From contig CM069434.1 of the NCBI GenBank assembly GCA_035610365.1, positions 98,320,806 through 98,384,805 on the forward strand: a DNA stretch of 64,000 nt, in the 5' to 3' direction. The position numbers and the translations under genes were made by a program. The notes below the pieces were generated by a model. The model made no database searches, was not told the origin of the DNA, and was given only the letters and a program-made list of their open reading frames with translations. Positions 46,630 through 58,743 of the stretch are shown one piece after another; position 1 is the stretch's first letter; the number at the start of each line of letters is the position of its first letter. Source of the DNA: Aquatica leii (lineage: Eukaryota > Arthropoda > Insecta > Coleoptera > Lampyridae).

Positions 46630-47616
46630 CTACTCGTATATAGGATCTTCGCCATTATAAGCTTTCAAATATTTAATATGCCACTTCCCTAAATTGTTTC
46701 CAGATATATCACATAATTCATAAACAAGACGGGAGTGAACTTTAACAACTTTACATAAAATAAATTTTGGTGCTAACTTAGCAGCAAAACTTTTCGTTGC
46801 GTCTGAAAGAGCATAATACCTTTTCCAGACAAAATCGTCACCCTTGAAAACGACAGGACGTTTCCTCAAATCATATTGTTGTTTGCTTTGCTTATAAGCT
46901 TTTTTCAAACGAGATCGCACATCTTTATATAGTGCAGGTAAAGATTAGACATCCTCCTCCCATTGTTTACGCTCGATATTAGATACTAAATCATTAGCAT
47001 GATTTTCAGATACGGGACCATAGAAAGATCCATCAACAGGTACGGTACGAGCAAACATAGAACCAACAGAGAACATTGAGTTACTTCATCTCTAGATAAA
47101 TTAATGGCTTGAGCAATCTTAAAAACATTTTCGTCCCAACAACGATGGTTTCCTTTAACAAAGGAAGAGATGGTGGTTAGAACAGTTTTGTTTGTTCGTT
47201 CGGTAGGGTTTACTTGGGACAAGTGACGAGCACTATACCAAATATTAACTTTATAATAGTGAAGACATTTTCTTTAAGATATTTAACCACAGAAACGGTA
47301 GTGGCGATAGATACGGGTTTCACCATAACAAATTTTGTAAACCAGTCGGTAATCACCAGCAATTGAGTAATTCCTTTTTTAGAGCGAAGGAAAGGACCTA
47401 TGAAGTCAATAGAAATCATCTGAAACGGAAAGTTAATGTTTTTATATTTGCTCATCAATCCAGCACGAGCAACATTAGGAGCTTTTTGAGAAGCACTAAC
47501 AGTTTTAAAAACACCTAAATGATCAGATGTAACTTCATCATGGAATTCAGAAATAATTTTATTTCTATTTTCTGTAGGAACGACAATTTTCCAATCAGAT
47601 AAGTTAGAAACTACTT
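46630..47616 (-). pseudogene. gypsy integrase (element split by PLE pair)
   Basis: From high to low coordinates: 'KVVSNLSDWKIVVPTENR' and 'HDEVTSDHLGVFKT' (zinc-binding part, about 47615-47500), then 'MSKYKNINFPFQMISIDFIG' with the first Asp and 'ITDWFTKFVMVKP' (47458-47210), then 'NPTERTNKTVLTTISSFVKG' with the catalytic Glu (47222-46986), and the C-terminal domain with 'DFVWKRYYALSDATKSFAAK' and 'GKWHIKYLKAYNG' (46920-46630). The second Asp region is damaged near 47220. The RNase H is on the far side of the PLE pair at 51808. Close in style to the fragment at 11130-11960. Confidence 0.82.
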
Positions 47617-47680
47617 TATACTAATTTATGCTATCTTCTTCGTTTAGGACAATATAAAACCACTTTAATTGATTTTTATG

Positions 47681-47718
47681 GCAACGTTTCGTGCTGAAGG
47701 TTAACACTTCTTCAGGCC
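47681..47718 (-). ncRNA. Hammerhead-like motif, left PLE arm
   Basis: Minus strand: GGC, CTGAAGA, stem GTGC/GCAC, GAAAC, then GCC. Same as at 51626-51663 in the other arm. Confidence 0.5.
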
Positions 47719-48185
47719 AACTGTAATTTATTGAACTCGTAAATCAACACATAGTAACAACAAAATGAAATTAACAGATAATGTTAACACATAAAACTTA
47801 CAGAATAAAATCAAGCGGATCAATCCACCGACCAAGGACATTGGCAACTTTACGAGTTAGTAATTAAAATAAATACAACATTAAACATACAATGGTCAAT
47901 ATTTAAAATTTTAATATAACGTAGGACATACACGTTCAACAAACAATTGACAAATGTTGTGTAATCAAAAATTTATGAATGTCAAGGGAAAGATAAGAAT
48001 AAAATGATAAACAAAACTGAATAGCGATAGATCAAACCTATATAGTTATCTCACAATTTTGGATATTAAATTATTATAAACGCTGCTTAAATTGTTGGTA
48101 TCGTTGTTAAAATTAATATTATTGTTATATATATTGATGTATACCATTTCGGAAACTAAACGCTTTTTCAAGTTGTTTTCCACAT

Positions 48186-48971
48186 CTAGAATTGTGGGAT
48201 TGATAAAATTGAAATTGTGTCTATATGATGTACGGCCAAAGCTGTATCGCCTTTTTTTGTGCTACAATCGTATTTATGGTTGGCCATCCGATTTTTTAGC
48301 TTCTGTTTAGTTTGACCAATATAACACGCATTGCATCCAGTACAATCAAGCTTATACACTACGTCATGTTTATCTATAGTGTTAGTTCTATCTTTGGTAT
48401 TACTATACAGCATGTTGTAGATGGTGTTAGTGTTATACATGGTTATTTTGATGTTAGGTGTCGTTAGTATCGGAATGATTCTTTGTGTTAGATTTGGGAC
48501 GTTTATGATTTTGGTGTAAGTGATGTTAGTATTAAGGTTAGCGTTAAGGGTAGTGTTAAGGTTAGTACTAGGTGGGTTAACTGGTGGTGGAGTAATATTA
48601 GTTGTGTTAGTGTGTAGCAGTATTTTTTTTAATTATATTGTTAGGGTAGTTGTTGTTTCTAAGTATTTTCTTTAAAATCTTAAAGTTTTTTTCATGAAAT
48701 TGAGGACTGCTCAAACCTATAATTTTATTTTTCATAGCCTTAATAGTATTGATCTTTTGGTGGTGTGGATGTTTAGATAAATAATCAGAATCTGAAAATC
48801 TACTTGACGAAGTACCCTGTGTAAGTTGAATTTAAGATCGTTAATTAATTTTTTTAGGTTATGTAGCCGCCAATATGTTATATCGATTTCTATATTTAAT
48901 ATCGATGTTTTAAAACGATTGATTAATCTGTCTAACTTATTACTAAATGGAGTGTGTTCTGCTTCTATTAA
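48186..48971 (-). pseudogene. PLE copy with RT deleted (left arm)
   Basis: N-terminal residues 'EAEHTPFSNKLDRLINRFK' and 'YWRLHNLKKLINDLKFNLHR' run directly into 'YLSKHPHHQ'-type sequence that lies some 450 residues further on in the right arm. The C-terminus with the GIY-YIG endonuclease ('CTGCNACYIGQTKQKLKNRM', 48440-48186) is intact. The join is at about 48780, with at most 1-2 shared bases. Expression would give an endonuclease without RT, but frames differ across the join. Confidence 0.8.
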
Positions 48972-49008
48972 ATACGTACATTTGAAAAACTGTTGTATGT
49001 GTGTCGGA

Positions 49009-51158
49009 TTAATAGAAGCAGAACACACCCCATTTAGTAATAAGTTAGACAGATTTATCAATCGTTTTAAAACATCGATAATAAATATAGAAATCGATAT
49101 AACATATTGGCGGCTACATAACCTAAAAAAATTAATTAACGATCTTAAATTCAACTTACACAGGGTACTCCGTCAAGTAGATTTTCAGATTCTGATGAAA
49201 GTAGTAAATAATAAACAAAAAATGATCTCTTCTAACGATAAAACTAAACTAAAAAACAAATTTCAGAATCTGTATGCTCGCCAAAATTATAACTATAATG
49301 TTACTAAACAGGGTTGCATCTATAATTTAACTAATGTACAGTTGCCTGACAAAGTGGCTCAATGTATGGCGTTGTCCCCGAAATTTATGTGTAATTATTA
49401 CAAGAACATACCCATATTTAGTTTAATCAAAGACGCAGAACACATACTCACGTGTCACCATGTTGAAGGAAAAGAAAGATTAAGGGGTAAAATTGTAAAC
49501 GTCATTACCAACTTTGTCAATAACAAATCTAAAAAGAACTTGACACCTCAAGACTTATTTATTAAAAACTTAGTGACATCTACAAGAAAATTTATTAAAA
49601 CACATAACGACCTTTTAATTACTAGAGCTGATAAAGGTAATGCGACAGTTATTATACATAAAGACGAATACCACGAAAAAATACTAACTTTGCTTAATGA
49701 CAATAACATCTATACACAAACAGACATAGACCTTACAAATAAATTTCAAATTAAAAACAATAAACTTAGTAAGCAACTTTACGAAAACGGACATATTGAC
49801 TTCACTACATACAAAAGACTAACAACTCACACAAGCACACCACCTAAGTTTTACGGTTTAATAAAAACACATAAAGATGAACACCCAATAGACCAATTGT
49901 CTCATGTATAGGAGCGCCTACCTATCAATTATCTAAATACATTTCAAATTTAATACAAAATATTTCATACATTTTTATTCATAACATTAAAAACTCATAT
50001 GAATTAATTGATAGAACTAGGAATACTTTGGTACCATCTGATTATAAGATTATATCATTTGATGTTACATCTTTATTCACCAATATCACTAAAGAACTTA
50101 CAGTTAAATTACTAAATAAATATTGGGTTGAGCTAAAGAGCCATACCACATTAGAATTAGTTGAAGTTGTACAAATCATTCAATTCCTGTTTGACTCTAG
50201 TTATTTTACTTATAATGACAAAGTGTATATTCAAAAATTTGGTACTGCCATGGGAAATCCGGCGTCGCCTATATTAGCTAATCTCACAATACATGATCTG
50301 CTAGAATATGTTAAAAACAAACTGACTTACACTCCAACATTTTTATTATGCTATGTTGATGATATCGTTGCATGTATTCCAGAAACTGAAATCAATAATA
50401 CCTTAAACGTTTTTAATAGTTACAATCCACATTTAAAATTTACTTTTGAAATAGAAACACAAGGATCTTTACCATTTTTAGATGTTAGATTGATCAGGGA
50501 TGTTAGTACTAATACGATAATTACTGAATGGTATACTAAGCCGATAGCCTCTAATAGAACGATCAATTATTTATCTAAACATCCACACCACCAAAAGATC
50601 AATACTATTAAGGCTATGAAAAATAAAAGTTTGAGCAGTCCTCAATTTCATGAAAAAAACTTTAAGATTTTAAAGAAAATACTTAGAAACAACAACTACC
50701 CTAACAATATAATAAAAAAAATACTGCTACACACTAACACAACTAATATTATTCCACCACCAGTTAACCCACCTAGTACTAACCTTAACACTACCCTTAA
50801 CGCTAACCTTAATACTAACATCACTTACACCAAAATCATAAACGTCCCAAATCTAACACAAAGAATCATTCCGATACTAACAACACCTAACATCAAAATA
50901 ACCATGTATAACACTAACACCATCTACAACATGCTGTATAGTAATACCAAAGATAGAACTAACACTATAGATAAACATGACGTAGTGTATAAGCTTGATT
51001 GTACTGGATGCAATGCGTGTTATATTGGTCAAACTAAACAGAAGCTAAAAAATCGGATGGCCAACCATAAATACGATTGTAGCACAAAAAAAGGCGATAC
51101 AGCTTTGGCCGTACATCATATAGACACAATTTCAATTTTATCAATCCCACAATTCTAG
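49009..51158 (+). pseudogene. Penelope-like RT and GIY-YIG endonuclease, one frameshift
   Basis: The first real PLE residues are 'EAEHTPFSNKLDRFINRFK' just inside the right arm; an open frame beginning at 48826 only reads antisense of the left arm and is not real N-terminus. The RT carries 'LLITRADKGNATVIIHKDEY', 'PPKFYGLIKTHK', then after a single-base shift near 49890 'PIVSCIGAPTYQLSKY', 'ISFDVTSLFTNI', 'GTAMGNPASPILANL' and the catalytic 'LLCYVDDIVACI' (both Asp present). The C-terminal GIY-YIG endonuclease reads 'CNACYIGQTKQKLKNRMANH'. Apart from the shift and a missing 5' end, the frame is open over about 715 residues, making this the best-preserved retroelement gene in the window. Confidence 0.88.
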
Positions 51159-51625
51159 ATGTGGAAAACAACTTGAAAAAGCGTTTAGTTTCCGAAATGG
51201 TATACATCAATATATATAACAATAATATTAATTTTAACAACGATACCAACAATTTAAGCAGCGTTTATAATAATTTAATATCCAAAATTGTGAGATAACT
51301 ATATAAGTTGGATCTATCGTTATTCAGTTTTGTTTATCATTTTATTCTTATCTTTCCCTTGACATTCATAAATTTTTGATTACACAACATTTGTCAATTG
51401 TTTGTTGAACGTGTATGTCCTACGTTATATTAAAATTTTAAATATTGACCATTGTATGTTTAATGTTGTATTTATTTTAATTACTAACTCGTAAAGTTGC
51501 CAATGTCCTTGGTCGGTGGATTGATCCGCTTGATTTTATTCTGTAAGTTTTATGTGTTAAAATTATCTGTTAATTTCATTTTGTTGTTACTATGTGTTGA
51601 CTTACGAGTTCAATAAATTACAGTT

Positions 51626-51663
51626 GGCCTGAAGAAGTGCTAACCTTCAGCACGAAACGTTGC
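51626..51663 (+). ncRNA. Hammerhead-like motif, right PLE arm
   Basis: GGC, CTGAAGA, A, stem GTGC with GCAC around a 9-base loop, GAAAC, GTT, GCC. The boxes match the hammerhead core. PLEs of many animals carry hammerhead ribozymes, but here stem III and the cleavage site are not evident. Confidence 0.5.
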
Positions 51664-51731
51664 CATAAAAATAAATTAAAGTGGTTTTATATTGCCCCTC
51701 CTAAACGAAGAAGATAGCATTAATTAGTATA

Positions 51732-53060
51732 TCACACAGAGGAGGATAAAGAATCTTTACCATACTACTTTATGTTTACGACTCAAATGTTTATAGAGAA
51801 TACCATTTTACACTGTAAAATCAGGATAATCAGCGGGATTAGACACAACTTTAAATAACATATTTTTGTACCAGTCATCAGGAATTATTTCAAAATTTTG
51901 AAGAAGATTAACGGAACGAGAAAGATAATCAGCAGGAACATTTACAAAACCTTTACGATGTTTAATAGTAAAATTAAAGTGAGACAAATGAAAACACCAA
52001 CGAGCTAAGCGTTTTGCAGGATCTTTGAGTTTAGTTAACCAGAACAAAGAAGAATGATCGGTAAAGACAATAAACTTTGTACTTTCAACATAACTTTGAA
52101 AATGTTTGAAACCAAATAAAACACCAAGACACTTTTTTTCGGTAACGGTATATTTTCTCTACGCTTTAGTTAAGGCACGACTGGCATAAGCGACAGGATG
52201 TTTAAAACTATCTGCTTCTTGAAAAAGTACGGCACCTAGACCAACGTCAGAGACATCAGTTTCAATAAAGAAAGATTTAGAAAAATCGGGACTAGATAAG
52301 AGAGGGGCAGAAGTCAATAATTTCTTTAAGGTAGTAAAAGCTTGGTCGGCTTTAGAAGTCAAAACAATAGATTGTCCTTTAGGAGTACCATGTAAGAGAA
52401 CGTTAATAAGGGCACTGATAGTAAAGAAATCTTTAATAAACGAACGATAATATTGCAATAAACCCATTACTCTACGAACGTCGGTAGTATTTTTAGGAAC
52501 GGGAGCTACTAAAATTGACTGACCCTTTTTAAAATCGGTACATAAGCCGTCTTTATCAACTACAAAAACAAGGGAATCACGCATAAATTTGCACTTTTCA
52601 AAATTTACAGGTAAATTAGCTTTTTTAATCTTTAATGAAACCAAATTAAGAACCTCTAAATGTTTTTTGAAGGTAGACGTGGCGATAATTATATCATCAA
52701 GATAGACGAAAACATGGGTCAAGTTCTGGACCAAGTACTGCATTCATAAGTCTCTGAATTAACTGAGCGCTATTACACAAACTAAAAGACATTTGTTTGA
52801 ATTGAAAAAGACCTTTACCATAAACAGTAAACGCCGTCTTAGGACAAAAATCGATATCAAGAGCAATTTAAAAGAAGGCTTGTCTTAAATCAATTGAGGA
52901 AAGAAATTGACTATAACGAAGTTTATTTAAGATAGAGTCGATCCTAGGCAACGGGTAGGAATCACGAACAGTTACTTCATTTAGCTTACGACCATCAAAG
53001 CGCATGCGATAAGAGTTATCCTTTTTCTTTACAAGTAAAACAGGAGGTTCCAAGGACTAT
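51732..53060 (-). pseudogene. gypsy reverse transcriptase and RNase H
   Basis: RT opens 'PPVLLVKKKDNSYRMRFDGR' and 'YPLPRIDSILNKL' (53053-52868). The palm follows with 'HVFVYLDDIIIATSTF' (both Asp, about 52710) and the thumb 'DVRRVMGLLQYYRSFIKDF'. RNase H has 'FIETDVSDVGLGAVLFQ' and, in the next frame, 'KHRKGFVNVPADYLSRS' (51808-52047). Stops and shifts lie near 52740-52870 and 52050-52160. The coding region then runs into the PLE pair; integrase resumes at 47616. The element reads on the minus strand. Confidence 0.85.
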
Positions 53061-53700
53061 TAGATTTTTTGATAACACCTTGTTTGAGAAGACGATCTAT
53101 TTCACTGTTAAGATGAGTTTGCAAGGCAGGACAGAGAGGATATTGACGTTGCTTAATTGGCCTAGTATTGCCAGTATTGATATAGTGAGACGATAAATGC
53201 GTTTTAGGTAAAAAGGTATCATAAGATAACGACTCAAATTTTTTAACAATATCTTCAAGTTACTGACATTTTCAAGAACTTGATCAGAAAGACCCTTAAC
53301 TTTATTTACACTACAAACAGAAATTTCTTTAGGAATAGAAAACGAAGAAGAAAGAAAATCCATAGATATATTGAACAGATGACAGAAATCCATTCCAAAA
53401 ATAAAGCTAGTAGAAATAGTAGGCACAGTTTCACATTTTTGGTAACATTATTAATCTTAATTAATAATTTGAGGTTTTCCATCGACAGTAGATATTAGAA
53501 TAAAAGGATTATTAAAACTGTAGAGAAAGAAGAGACGACATGTAAAGCATTTTTACCTAAAACAGAGATATTTGCACCTGTATCTGAAACAGCTGTATGT
53601 TCTTGATTAGTCAAGAAAAAATTAATTAATCTAATTCATTAGGCATAGAGACAAAGAAAGGAGATAACTCAGATAAACACTGTGAGAAGGAGTTACGATA
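53061..53700 (-). pseudogene. gypsy protease and RT leader
   Basis: At about 53620-53560: 'AVSDTGANISVLGKNA', a retropepsin active site (DTGA) with its following Leu-Gly. Downstream at 53426-53097 come 'FIFGMDFCHLFNI' and, further on, 'LPCKLILTVK', the usual lead into the RT. Broken by several shifts. Confidence 0.7.
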
Positions 53701-55193
53701 AAACTTAGAAATGGTTTTTAAACTAAGCAGACCATTCAATTTTAGAGAAGTAGGTTTTAGATGACGTTACTCTTTTTTTCGGAATGTACGAGAAATATTT
53801 TTGCTGAGATAACTTGGACTTTCGAGACACACTGCATCTCTTCGTGCGCCAAACTCATTTTTTTGGAAGAGAAACTGTTGGTTGATCAGCAGAAATTCCA
53901 GAAACCATATTTCGCTTAGAGGAACAGAAAAAATACTTTGACTTAACTGTGTTAAGAGTTCCACATCCATAACAAAAAATTTTCTTAGGTAATTTACAGT
54001 TAGAATAGATATGTCCATTATTTTGACCATTCCAACACGTAACGACAGACAAAGATAATTCCGAGGTTGAATCAGTCATATTGACGTCATCAGTATAGGC
54101 AAAGTCAGGAGCTAAGAGAACATTCATTTTCTTTGAAGGTGGCGGATAATATTTTTTAATTTGTTGGCGACTATTTTCCAACTTACGACAAATATCTAAG
54201 AGAATTGGAAACCTTAGAGTATCCTGTAAGACCAAATGTGAGATAAAGAAAGGATGAAGATTTCTTTTTACTATACGAAGTTGGTCTTCAACCGAGGAAG
54301 GCGTAGACAATCTATTCAACATTATAGCAATAAAGATAACAACACTCTCGTTTTCTCCTTGAGTACGCTGCTTAATTAATAAAAAAAAATAAAAAAAATA
54401 AAAGATTGATCTTCAAAAAGATCTACGACAGAGTCAAATAATTTTTCAAAAGAAATATTACAAGCTAGACGTAATTCATAAACTTTTTCTAAAAATTGGA
54501 TCAATTTGCATTTACTTGAAAAACCAGAAAACTTTAGATTCCATTTACAAACAGGCATACTATACAAATGAGATACAGTAGTTTCTTTAATTGAGGTCGG
54601 AGATGTCGGAGACACTATCCAAACGTAGAAGAAATTCGCCTTCCAAATCTATAAAAGATTAATTTCATTTAGCAACGATACCTTTTCTTTCGTCATTTTC
54701 GGCAAGAATTCGAGAAATTCTGTCGTTAAAATGTGATAATCGGTACTGCAAACGGTTAATTTCAGGACTTTCAGAGGTAAAAGTCAGAAAGATCATAAAT
54801 TTTTGCAGTTAAATCTTTCAAAGAGTTAGATACTTTAGAGACATCTTTCTCAAAAGCATAAGTAGACATTAAAGCCTTATATACATCACTAGATTCACGA
54901 TGTTAGATAGAACGTAACTGTCTACGACGTTGATCCTGAGTAGACAAAAGAGTTTGTCCTCTGATAGAAATTTCATAAATAATTTCTTTAGAATGTAAAG
55001 CATAGATAAGAGACAGCTTTAGATAAATATAGAAGACAAGATACAATCAAGGTACGATACGAGATAGCAAAAATCAATTCAGATATACATAGAAACGATA
55101 TTTCTAATCCAGGCGTGTATTCAAAAGAAAACAATTTGCACAAATTTGCAAAATAAATTGTTTTATTTTTTCCCCACCAGGGATGCCAAAAAT
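53701..55193 (-). pseudogene. gypsy Gag with zinc knuckles
   Basis: At 54322-53855 the frame gives 'LRFPILLDICRKLENSRQQI', then knuckle-like 'CWNGQNNGHIYSNC' and 'KIFCYGCGTLNTVKSKYFFC', with one Cys lost in each. At 54615-54376: 'PVCKWNLKFSG' and 'IQFLEKVYELRLACNISFEK', a capsid-like segment. The stretch 54620-55150 is mostly unreadable, with scattered Gag-like residues. The minus-strand sequence ATTTTTGGCATCCCTGGTG just inside the LTR (55190-55172) has the form seen beside 5' LTRs of some gypsy lineages. Confidence 0.65.
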
Positions 55194-56117
55194 TGTAACG
55201 TTGACTCTCAGGTAGTTTCTTAGATAAAGAGCGCGTTAGCAAAAGATACAAAGAAATTAATTAAACAATTAGAAAAAATGCCAAAATTGGTCACGTAACT
55301 TCCGAAGTAAGGATGCCAAATAGTTTGATTTTAAGACTAAACTATTAAAGTCTTATCTGCAATAAAAAAGTTGCACAAGAATAATTCATTGATTCAATCT
55401 CAAAAGATAGTTATAATCCTATATTCAAAAAAAAAACAATAAACTAAAATTCTATATTGTTACTTAAAACTGAAGAAACTTTTATTATTTAATTCATTAT
55501 CGGTATTTCTTTACATATAGTAAGAAAAACAATTTTGAATTGAGTTAATTTAAATATTTGCGGTAAGCAAATTTAACTTTTATTTTAATTACAGAAAGTG
55601 AAACTTTTACGTATCTAATTGAAATATATGAATGGCAAATTTAATTAGAGAATATTAATATTTAGTATCTAATAAGTTAGATTCAAATGTAAAGTTATTT
55701 AGTAAAAAGAAAAAACAAGTTCGTTGATAAAGCAAAGTTTTTTATAGCCAAAAGGTATGTAGATAGATATATGTAACTCACACATATGGATCAAATTTTA
55801 CGTTGATGTCATCCAACGGGATGCACAGCTAATGTTGGCGAATAACCTTGAGAAATTTTCCATCAAGAATCTATGACGAAGGTATTTTCTTTATGAAAAT
55901 CAGTCAATTTGGATATTCATATACCAAATCCACGCAAATTATAAAAGTAATGATAATTTCATTAAAGGTAAAATCGGTACATAAAAAAAAGTCTAAAACA
56001 AATAAAAACGGGGAATTAGATAAACGTAACAAAATAGGAATTGAAGACATACCTGTATCCTTAACACAGACTTTTTAAATAAAGAGATTGTAGGTATAAG
56101 GTAAAATGAAAGCTACA
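55194..56117 (-). repeat. 5' LTR of the gypsy element
   Basis: Plus-strand ends TGTAACG (55194) and GCTACA (56117) give a 924-bp LTR that begins TGTAGC and ends CGTTACA in the element's sense. The part 55704-56117 matches the truncated copy at 45783-46209. The low-coordinate end abuts the gag leader. Confidence 0.6.
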
Positions 56118-58280
56118 TGGCTTCAAAATTAAGTCCTCACAAGTGCACTACTCAAAAGTTAAGTACCGAATGAATTTCAAGGCTGACCTCGCCCTAAAAA
56201 GTAGCGACTCCACAAAAATAAAAATAAAAAAAGTTTACCCACAACATTTAGTTAAATTAATACAGATAATTTAAAATAAAAAAAATAACAGTAACAAAAA
56301 CGTTACAATCAAACGAAACTTTTTTAAATTTATTATTGTTTTTTTAAATTAGGTGGTGTAACAAACAACAACGAGTCAAGTTTACCTGATTGGTGTCTAG
56401 TTACCTGTTACTCGAGGTGGTTGTATGTAGAATGCCATCAGCATTTTTTATTTCGAAAAATGTGAAAAAGCAAAAGTTTGTGCAAACATTAAAGGATAAA
56501 ATAAGAATAAAAAAACAAGAAATTACATAAACAAAATATTTAGGATTTTAATGTGCACACCTTAAACAATATTTATTTTAATCTGTAAATGATTAGTCCA
56601 AAAAAACCTTAGAAAACACAACTTTAATATAAAATAAATACGATTTGAGAAAAACAATCATTTACGGGTCGTATCCGAATAACTTGTCCAAAATAAAATA
56701 CAGTTAAATAAAATTTTAAAACTAAATAAAATAGAAAATTTTCAAAATAAAAAGGAAGATGCAACATAATTTAATTTTAAACACATGTTTTTAATTACTA
56801 ATCATTATTTATTATTAGATTTAGCGAAAAAAATGAGTAACTTAACTAGCTAGGTTGCTCCTTTTTTGTTAGCGATGAAAAATAGGTAAATACAGCATAA
56901 TGTACGCAATTGAAAATTCCATTCAAAATAACGCTAGTTTATAGTGTTGCTGATGATAAATGATGAGTTACATTCATAAGTATATAGGTAACATTAAGAT
57001 CAAAATAGCAAATAGACAGAGAGACATAAGTAGATAACACTAATAAAAATTGCACCAAAACAGGGTGAAATTTTTAACTTAAAAGATTAAAGGCATGTCC
57101 ATGTTTTTGTGTTAAAATCTATCACTTTTCTCAGAAAAATTCTTACGGTGACTAACGGCTTAACCAAACTTTAAACTATTACAAAAACCGTGTCTCGTTT
57201 ATTTATGAGTCTAGTGTACTTTGCTCTACAATATGTTCAATTTATGTCTCTTATCTAACTAAGTTGTAAAATTAATTTTTCTTTGTTGTTAATAATTTTT
57301 ATTAAATTAAATCAATTAATTTCTCTTGCTAATTAGTATACACACAATTAAAAAATTTACATGTAATAAGCGTTACATAGTATGTAAATAATGTATATTA
57401 TAAAAATAGTAACATCGTGAACGCTATCTATCGTATGAGGTTACTAGTAAATAAACATCAACTTATTTTTTTATTGTTGCTTGTATTAAATGATAAACGT
57501 TTTTATAATACCAGCAAATATACTAGAATACAATCAAACAGATTCTTACTATGAGTACTGTAATTCTTTACGTCTAAAGGTTAGCTATTTAAGGTCAAAT
57601 ATGATTTTTATCTAATGCTTATTACAAGAATAAAATATTAGTATTGTATAATTTATTACTTGTACTTATAATTAATAGTTATTTAAACAAAATATAATTC
57701 AAACATTAGATCGTTAAATTCTTCAATACACCATCAATATAAAATCTTGATATTGCGCATCAATACATTTAACACAATTTTAATTCCTATGCGTTCTTGT
57801 TAATGATGGAAAAGATTACACATATATTAAGATTGATTATGTTTTTGTTTGATGTAGTAGTAATAATATAGACATTTACGCAATAATGCTACAAAAACTT
57901 AAAGAAAGTTGTGAGGTTTATTAGTAAAACGTTTGTTTCTTTGTTGTAATGTTGCAGTTACATAAGCAAATACAAAATGTGTATTATTATACTATTCTTT
58001 TTTATATTTACAGACAATTTTATATTTTTGGCAAATAAAGTTTATAGATATAATCACAAATTTAAAAAAAATATTTTAAGTAAATCTGTTATTAAAATAG
58101 GTTAGGAAATTTGTTAAAAAACTGTAAATTAAAGTTTTTTGTATAACAGTTTCTGAACGTTTAGAAAATGTTTTAAACGTTGATTTAAATTACTATTTTG
58201 CGAAACAAATATTTAGTTTAATTAGTAATAAATAATGCATTAAAGTTAGTAGCACATTTAATAAACAATACAGAGATTTG
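56118..58280. other. AT-rich spacer, no gene seen
   Basis: No protein-like frame, repeat end or RNA gene recognised. Confidence 0.4.
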
Positions 58281-58560
58281 CAACGTCATTTTTGTTGATT
58301 CTTTCTTTCTTTCTTATAAGGAAAGAATAACAATCGCAATTTTTTTTCAAAAAAAATTTTTTGTATAATTTTACGTTTCAAGGTCTACTCAATCAGAAAA
58401 ATGAAATTTTGGGTGTCTGTATGTGTGTCGATATACCCACGATAACTCTTGAACCAAAAGTCCCAGTAATTTGAAACTTGGTTGGTCTAGGCTCTATCAA
58501 AATATAGGTCTAATAAAGAAACCGGAAGTAGGTGTTAATCGCAATTTTTAACAGTTTTTC
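58281..58560. repeat. Possible unclassified interspersed repeat
   Basis: A block of less AT-rich, non-coding sequence with phrases such as GTATGTGTGTCGATATACCC, ACGATAACTCTTGAACCAAA and ACCGGAAGTAGGTG; AATCGCAATTTTT-like words occur near both ends (58333 and 58538). Its composition differs from its surroundings and it looks like a repeat family I cannot name. Confidence 0.3.
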
Positions 58561-58717
58561 TTATTTAATTTTGTATGTAAATTATTCGATTCATTTTTAC
58601 AGTTTCTTATAGAGATCATTCTTCCTAACAACTTATTCAATTAAAAAAAAATTCTAACATTAACAGTTTATTAGATATTTGATTTATAATTTAAGAGAAA
58701 CTCCATATATGTATAAT

Positions 58718-58743
58718 CTAGGTTCGAACCCAGTCTGCGACAA
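58718..58743. other. Isolated B-box-like sequence
   Basis: GGTTCGAACCC fits the RNA polymerase III B box and the tRNA T-loop on both strands, but no A box or cloverleaf is found at the right distance. It may be the tail of a tRNA-derived SINE or chance. Confidence 0.3.

Larger units (their letters stand above)
47617..51731. mobile_element. Head-to-head pair of Penelope-like copies
   Basis: The left arm (47617-48971, minus strand) and right arm (49009-51731, plus strand) are near-identical inverted copies around a 37-bp centre. The right arm holds a nearly complete PLE coding region; the left lacks the segment matching about 49195-50565, including the RT. Both arms end in TATACTAAT-like sequence and each carries a hammerhead-like motif near its 3' end. 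The pair interrupts a gypsy pol between RNase H and integrase. Head-to-head truncated copies are a known habit of Penelope-type elements. Confidence 0.85.

Noticed and set aside
48826..49008. Open frame that seems to extend the PLE protein upstream
   Set aside because: These codons are the reverse complement of the left PLE arm read through the palindrome centre; true PLE residues begin inside the right arm.
58718..58743. tRNA gene suggested by GGTTCGAACCC
   Set aside because: No acceptor, D arm or anticodon arm can be folded around it on either strand.
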